A stretch of DNA of 18,000 nucleotides, taken from the NCBI GenBank assembly GCA_016840595.1, contig JAEOSA010000015.1:1-18000 (forward strand), in the 5' to 3' direction. The translations under genes were made by a program, and so were the position numbers. Below, in pieces: positions 14,695-18,000 of this stretch. This DNA is from Candidatus Hermodarchaeota archaeon. GTDB taxonomy: Archaea > Asgardarchaeota > Hermodarchaeia > Hermodarchaeales > Hermodarchaeaceae. Numbering within the stretch: the first letter of the stretch is position 1; the number at the start of each line of letters is the position of its first letter. The notes below the pieces were generated by a model that made no database searches, was not told the origin of the DNA, and saw only the letters and a program-made list of their open reading frames with translations.

Positions 14695-15205
14695 GTTCCA
14701 GCACCATGACAGTACAACCAATTAGCACCTTGTTATCCAAGGATTGTTTGCCAAACTGATTAGGTCTTTCATCTTCCCCGAAGTAAATTGCCTTAAAAAT
14801 CATGTGCCTGACGACACTACATATCTATTTCGCAAATCCATAAATATCTTACAACAAGTTGAGATTAATTAATCAACCTTGAAAAGGTGTTGGGGGTTAC
14901 TCTCCACGAAGGGGGGACTCATCGAGTTGGCTCTGACGTTAGGAATGTTTTGATTGTAATTGATTATATTAATTATAGGATAGGGTCGATGTCGGCAACA
15001 ATAGAGTTGGCTGGGAAGCTTATCCATTTCGTCGCTTTTACCGTCTGCCCGTAAACTACCCACATAGCGTACCTTGACAGAGACCTTCAGACAGTAATCA
15101 CATATCCTTTGACCTGCGCTACATGTTTGATGTTAAGTCGTCTAAAAACCTATGAAATCTCTAATACGGATTAATGAGCCCCCCACAATATTGAAACCAA
15201 TCTCT
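14695..15205. other. Intergenic region without a recognisable gene
   Basis: About 510 bp between the kinase start and the hypothetical gene at 15206. It must contain the kinase promoter; A+T-rich TATA-like stretches on the minus strand are near 14791-14798 and 14817-14848. It holds the imperfect palindrome at 14855-14881 and an A+T-rich stretch at about 14948-14980. A 64-codon minus-strand frame (14869-15063) has no ribosome-binding site and no protein-like pattern. No tRNA or other RNA gene was recognised. Confidence 0.6.
14855..14881. repeat. A+T-rich imperfect palindrome with a perfect 12-bp core
   Basis: GATTAATTAATC (14863-14874 approximately) is a perfect palindrome; CAAG on the left and CTTG on the right extend it with a small misalignment to about 27 bp. 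It lies about 165 bp upstream of the kinase start. Possible regulator-binding site; function not shown. Confidence 0.4.
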
Positions 15206-15547
15206 CTACTTTTCTTTTCTTGATTCTATTTCTGCCCATGCACAGCCCATCTTTAGGGCGGTCATCAAAACCTCAAATTTTGCAACGTTTGGTGTGGGAC
15301 AGGTGGAAGGTTCGATACCAGTTAATGTTGGTTTTCCATGTTCACCCATTTCAACTTTCGGCTTATAACAGAATTCGTTGATTGTATCGGGCATACTTTC
15401 GTACTGTTTTGCCAAGTCCTCACAAGCATTGATGTACTGCTGACTATTCCCAGGCAAGCTTCCCACGAGTCGGTGAATTTCTCGAACTGGTTTGAGTTCC
15501 ATATAAATTCTTTTTACAAAGCCTTGGATTATATCCTCTAAAGGCAA
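15206..15547 (-). CDS. Hypothetical protein with four cysteines
   Basis: 113 aa. TTG 15547 is chosen because a perfect GGAGGTG (15560-15554) lies six nt upstream; the nominal longer start (TTG 15562) overlaps that site. The protein is helical at its N-terminus (LEDIIQGFVKRIYMEL, then NACEDLAKQYESM) and contains four cysteines in INACEDL, NEFCYKP, PSTCPTPN and MGCAWAE, enough for a metal site or disulfides. It ends with a charged EIESRKEK. No signal peptide or membrane helix. I do not recognise the family. The strong ribosome-binding site supports expression. It stands alone between two long gaps. Confidence 0.65.
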   Translation of the reverse strand: MPLEDIIQGFVKRIYMELKPVREIHRLVGSLPGNSQQYINACEDLAKQYESMPDTINEFCYKPKVEMGEHGKPTLTGIEPSTCPTPNVAKFEVLMTALKMGCAWAEIESRKEK

Positions 15548-16126
15548 ATAAACCACCTCCAATTATTTGAGAGTGAATGAATGAACTCAATGTTACCCTA
15601 AACGCACTTCTCAGTTCATTAGGTTGGTTCAACCAATCCAACTCCCACACAGATTAAGTGTCTCTATAGGAAAAATATTGTGGTTTAAGAACATGGAAAA
15701 AATCATGAGAAAAGCTTGATTTCTCGTAACTTAGAAAGGGGAGGTTCCTATCACCATTTCCAACTTGATTCCCATTGAAAAAACCTGATACCCCTTCATT
15801 CATTCATTGCATCAAGAATAAATGCTGTAAAAACAGGCTACACATGGAACACCATCTCGGAGTTTCAAATTTACGTTTTGTAACAGTCCTATTGGCTGTC
15901 ATAAGGTGCTATCCATTTGGTAACAACGCTCCGAGTATTTGCTACCATTTAGAGTACTGTTATGATGATTCATATAGGTGGGAAAATCGTCAAAATAGAT
16001 TTTGTAGGCTGAGCCTATGGTAGAAAAGTCATAATGATCGGTAATGAAGGCTAATCACAGCTACTGGACAAGTGAATTACTCCACTGAACTTAATTTTTG
16101 AGATGCTTGGAGAACTACCTATTAGA
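15548..16126. other. Intergenic region without a recognisable gene
   Basis: About 580 bp. An 82-codon plus-strand frame (15775-16023) is rich in Cys, His, Asn and Arg, has no ribosome-binding site and does not look like a protein. A GGGGAGG at about 15739-15745 is not followed by a usable start codon. The odd palindrome TTGGTTCAACCAA (15624-15636) lies about 75 nt upstream of the hypothetical gene on the minus strand. Nothing resembling tRNA, SRP RNA or RNase P RNA was found by eye. Confidence 0.6.
15624..15636. repeat. 13-bp odd palindrome TTGGTTCAACCAA
   Basis: TTGGTT and AACCAA flank a central C. The element lies about 77-89 nt upstream of the TTG start at 15547, in the expected promoter region of that gene, so it may be an operator. 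Short enough that chance is possible. Confidence 0.3.
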
Positions 16127-16479
16127 CTAAACATCAGCAAGTGCGTATTCCAAGATTTCTCGGAACCAAGGTTTCTCTTGAACCGCTTTGCGGAAAAAAT
16201 CCTTCACACGGTCGATGCTGGCAATGTATGTAGTTTGACTGCCCCAATTGAGCTTACCATCATCAACACTCGATAGTACCCAAACCGAATAGATTTCTCT
16301 CCTTCATAATCGATGAGGTCAACCACACCAACATACTCTCTACCACCAACAAAACCAACTCCCTTACCAAAAGCTACTCTGTCCTCGATAATTCCTTTTA
16401 TCTTGCCTTCGGTTCCAGGATAAGTTAACGTTGATACCCTACCTATGGCCTCCAACGCCTTCTTCTCATAATCAACCAT
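16127..16479 (-). pseudogene. Hypothetical protein gene interrupted by a frameshift
   Basis: The first frame runs from ATG 16479 (GAGGT upstream) through KKALEAIGRVSTLTYPG, EDRVAFGKGVGFVGG and EYVGVVDLIDYEGEK to SIRFGYYR, after which it turns into a non-protein-like tail and stops at 16204. From about 16267 a second frame reads VDDGKLNWGSQTTYIASIDR, VKDFFRKAVQEKPWFREI, LEYALADV and a stop at 16127. The join GYYR-VDDGKLNWG is smooth if two bases are removed (or one added) near 16265-16270 in CGAGTGTTGATG. The whole protein would be about 116 aa: a small beta-barrel-like region followed by a helical end. Family not recognised. It could be a young pseudogene, an assembly error, or, less likely, a programmed shift; no homopolymer lies at the join. 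Confidence 0.7.
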
Positions 16480-16536
16480 CTGACAACCTCGATTTTATTA
16501 AGTGGGTCACCCTGAACCCATGGTGGAGAAACCCGC

Positions 16537-16734
16537 CTAAGCGCCGCCTTCGCTATTTCTCTCGTTTTTCTTCTTCCACCAGGGGTATCGATCAGCACAG
16601 TATCTTACTACCAGGAGAGTGGAAAAATATAGAATGAGAACTGAAAACGGATGGATGTACAAGCTCCATAATAAGGCACCCAAACAATTGGCTGTAACGA
16701 ATAGTGCGATCACAATGTAATCTGCTTTTTTCAT
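16537..16734 (-). CDS. Small two-helix membrane protein
   Basis: 65 aa from ATG 16734: MKKADYIVIALFVTANCLGA opens with a basic end and helix 1; helix 2 is FSVLILYFSTLLVV; the end is strongly basic (RYPWWKKKNER). Both ends should be cytoplasmic. The frame stays open upstream to 16875, but that part is basic and unlike a protein start. No clear ribosome-binding site precedes 16734; TTTTAA about 15-20 nt upstream is too close for a TATA box, so expression signals are unclear. Similar in design to the small proteins at 8173-8394 and 10644-10859, though without obvious sequence identity. Function unknown. Confidence 0.58.
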   Translation of the reverse strand: MKKADYIVIALFVTANCLGALLWSLYIHPFSVLILYFSTLLVVRYCADRYPWWKKKNERNSEGGA

Positions 16735-16828
16735 CTTTAACACGTTAAAACTATCGCGATTTCCTTTTCTATTCTTTGTTTCAAGTATGATGTTTCTTCT
16801 GAATATTTTGTATCCTGTGTGACGGTAA

Positions 16829-16837
16829 ATTTTAAAT
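16829..16837 (+). promoter_or_regulatory. TATA box for the acetyl-CoA synthetase gene
   Basis: TTTTAAATA, preceded by an A+T-rich stretch, is the best TATA match in this gap. It predicts a transcription start near 16858-16862 and a leader of about 100 nt before the TTG at 16960, unusually long for an archaeal mRNA. Confidence 0.45.
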
Positions 16838-16853
16838 AGCGCCTTCCAGCACC

Positions 16854-16923
16854 GAAACCCGTTCCCGCTCATCACAACGGGAACTACCGTTTCTGAGGGG
16901 AAACAGAACTACATCCCCTGAAA
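16854..16923 (+). promoter_or_regulatory. Structured acs leader with two competing hairpins
   Basis: Hairpin 1: GTTCCCG (16861-16867) pairs perfectly with CGGGAAC (16878-16884) around a 10-nt loop, and outside it GAAAC (16854-16858) pairs with GTTTC (16889-16893). Hairpin 2: AGGGG (16896-16900) pairs with CCCCT (16915-16919), extended by TTTC (16890-16893) with GAAA (16920-16923). Bases 16890-16893 are needed by both extended forms, so the two full-length forms exclude each other. The element lies at the predicted 5' end of the acs mRNA. No known riboswitch class was recognised. Confidence 0.4.
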
Positions 16924-16959
16924 CAATACGCTTGTGAATACATTCACCGGTGACAAGCA

Positions 16960-18000
16960 TTGAGCAAGATTGAGATTACATCAACCGAATCACGGGTCTT
17001 CCCACCCCCAAAAAACTTTAGCAAACAAGCCCACATCAAAAACATGGAAGAGCTGGGCAAACTCTATCAAGAATCCATCCAGGATCCCCCGGCTTTTTGG
17101 GCAAAACAAGCTGAACAACTTGACTGGTTTGAAAAATGGTCAGGTCCCGTACACACTTGGGACCCTGCAGATGCCCGACACACTTGGTTCAAAGGCGGTA
17201 AACTCAACGCCACCTACAACTGCCTTGACCGTCATGCTAAGGGCGCGAATAAAGATAAAATCGCGATTATCTGGGAAGGTGACGATCCCAATCAAAATAA
17301 GACTTTCACCTTCCATCAACTCCATGAAGAAGTCAGTAAATTCTCTAACGTCCTCAGGAAACTCGGTTACAAAAAAGGTGACCGATTAGCTATCTACATG
17401 CCGATGATCCCTGAACTGGCTATTGCTATGCTTGCATGTGCTCGTCTAGGCATTGTTCATAGCATCGTTTTTGGTGGATTCAGTGCTGACAGTCTCAAAG
17501 ACCGAATTCTTGATGGGGACGCCACCGGGCTCATCACTAGCGATGGCAGCTATCGAGGTGGCAAAACCATCCCCTTGAAAACCAACGCGGATGCAGCCCT
17601 CAAAAGTTGCCCCGAAGTCAAATACAGCATCATCGTCAAACGTACTGGCATCGATGTTGAGATGAAAAAGAACCGGGATCTCTGGTGGCACGAACTCATG
17701 GAAGCACCTGACGTTCAAGGCGAATGCCCACCGGAACATATGGACGCTGAAGATCCCCTTTTCATCCTCTACACTTCTGGGTCAACAGGTAAACCCAAGG
17801 GTGTCTTACACACCACCGGGGGTTACCTCACATACACCATGACCACCTTCAAGTACATCTTTGACTATCACCCCGAAGACATCTACTGGTGCACCGCTGA
17901 CATCGGCTGGATCACTGGTCACAGTTACATAATCTACGGTCCACTCGCTGCAGGCGCCACCAGCGTGATGTTCGAAGGGGTCCCAACCTATCCTGAACCC
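16960..18000 (+). CDS. acs: AMP-forming acetyl-CoA synthetase, N-terminal 347 residues (cut by window end)
   Basis: Activates acetate to acetyl-AMP with ATP and then forms acetyl-CoA; cytoplasmic. The visible part is open from TTG 16960 to the window end with the normal ACS order: an N-terminal ACAS_N-like region (ESRVFPPP, FWAKQAEQLDWF, WFKGGKLNATYNCLDRH), KGDRLAIYMPMIPELAIAML, the RLGIVHSIVFGGFSADSL segment, and the adenylate-forming P-loop YTSGSTGKPKG (271-281) followed by VLHTTGGYL and WCTADIGWITGHSYIIYGPL. The catalytic Lys of the C-terminal domain lies beyond the window. TTG is chosen because GGTGA (16949-16953) lies six nt upstream; the first in-frame ATG (17044) would cut conserved N-terminal sequence. 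A plus-strand frame at 16970-17389 is a shadow. Indicates acetate assimilation or acetyl-CoA recycling. Confidence 0.93.
   Translation, partial: MSKIEITSTESRVFPPPKNFSKQAHIKNMEELGKLYQESIQDPPAFWAKQAEQLDWFEKWSGPVHTWDPADARHTWFKGGKLNATYNCLDRHAKGANKDKIAIIWEGDDPNQNKTFTFHQLHEEVSKFSNVLRKLGYKKGDRLAIYMPMIPELAIAMLACARLGIVHSIVFGGFSADSLKDRILDGDATGLITSDGSYRGGKTIPLKTNADAALKSCPEVKYSIIVKRTGIDVEMKKNRDLWWHELMEAPDVQGECPPEHMDAEDPLFILYTSGSTGKPKGVLHTTGGYLTYTMTTFKYIFDYHPEDIYWCTADIGWITGHSYIIYGPLAAGATSVMFEGVPTYPEP

Noticed and set aside
14869..15063. 64-codon minus-strand frame in the gap before the kinase
   Set aside because: No ribosome-binding site and no protein-like pattern of hydrophobic or charged residues.
15573..15808. 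GAATGAATGA and CATTCATTCATT as a long-range inverted repeat
   Set aside because: Both are short simple-sequence tetranucleotide runs about 210 bp apart; chance pairing is likely.
15775..16023. 82-codon plus-strand frame
   Set aside because: Unusually rich in Cys/His/Asn, lacks a ribosome-binding site and any recognisable motif.
16970..17389. 139-codon plus-strand frame at the start of acs
   Set aside because: It lies in another frame of the acs gene, whose translation matches acetyl-CoA synthetase motifs throughout.
1..18000. CRISPR array, transposon ends, tRNA or rRNA genes
   Set aside because: No regularly spaced repeats, no transposase or integrase reading frame, and no cloverleaf-like or rRNA-like sequence were found by eye on either strand.

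Overview
The window suggests an archaeon, most likely an Asgard archaeon (Thorarchaeia- or Heimdallarchaeia-like). The reasons are a Ras/Rab-type small GTPase, several KaiC/RAD55-type RecA-fold ATPases, a very long multi-PAS histidine kinase, an archaeosortase with a surface protein carrying a PGF-type C-terminal signal, TATA-like promoter boxes with strong GGAGG/GGTGA Shine-Dalgarno sites, and frequent GTG/TTG starts. The assignment to Asgard rests on gene content only; no rRNA or ribosomal protein is present.

Layout. 1-237 (-): cut-off gene of unknown function. 426-2721 (+): sulfur-transfer/Fe-S operon tusA, DsrE-family, iscS-like, iscU. The iscS-like protein lacks the PLP-binding lysine (Asp in its place). 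2850-4010 (+): secreted, FN3-containing surface protein with a C-terminal sorting signal. 4167-6545 (-): operon of small GTPase, GvpD/RAD55-like two-lobed ATPase and stand-alone receiver. 6653-7393 (-): KaiC-domain ATPase. 7622-8158 (+) and 8173-8394 (-): an anchored extracellular protein and a two-helix membrane protein. 8591-9974 (+): two overlapping KaiC-like ATPases, one with an intact and one with a degenerate P-loop. 10010-10696 (-): archaeosortase. 10644-10859 (+): likely small membrane protein, head-to-head with the archaeosortase gene and overlapping its 5' end. 10945-14694 (-): soluble histidine kinase with eight PAS domains. 15206-15547 (-): hypothetical protein. 16127-16479 (-): gene broken by a frameshift. 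16537-16734 (-): small two-helix membrane protein. 16960-18000 (+): AMP-forming acetyl-CoA synthetase, cut by the window end, behind a structured leader.

How the parts may work together. Three themes stand out. (i) Sulfur relay and Fe-S assembly: TusA and a DsrE-type protein could carry persulfide sulfur to an IscU scaffold whose IscS-like partner probably cannot make persulfide by the normal PLP route. (ii) Signal transduction: four KaiC/GvpD-type ATPases, a GTPase, a receiver and a multi-PAS kinase lie within about 10.5 kb, and GTPase, GvpD-like ATPase and receiver are tightly linked as one operon. (iii) Cell surface: the archaeosortase and the protein with a PGFP-helix-RRR tail are a plausible enzyme-substrate pair.

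The long gaps (14695-15205 and 15548-16126) show no convincing gene and no recognisable tRNA or other RNA gene; they hold A+T-rich stretches and short palindromes. All family calls come from reading motifs; no database search was possible.
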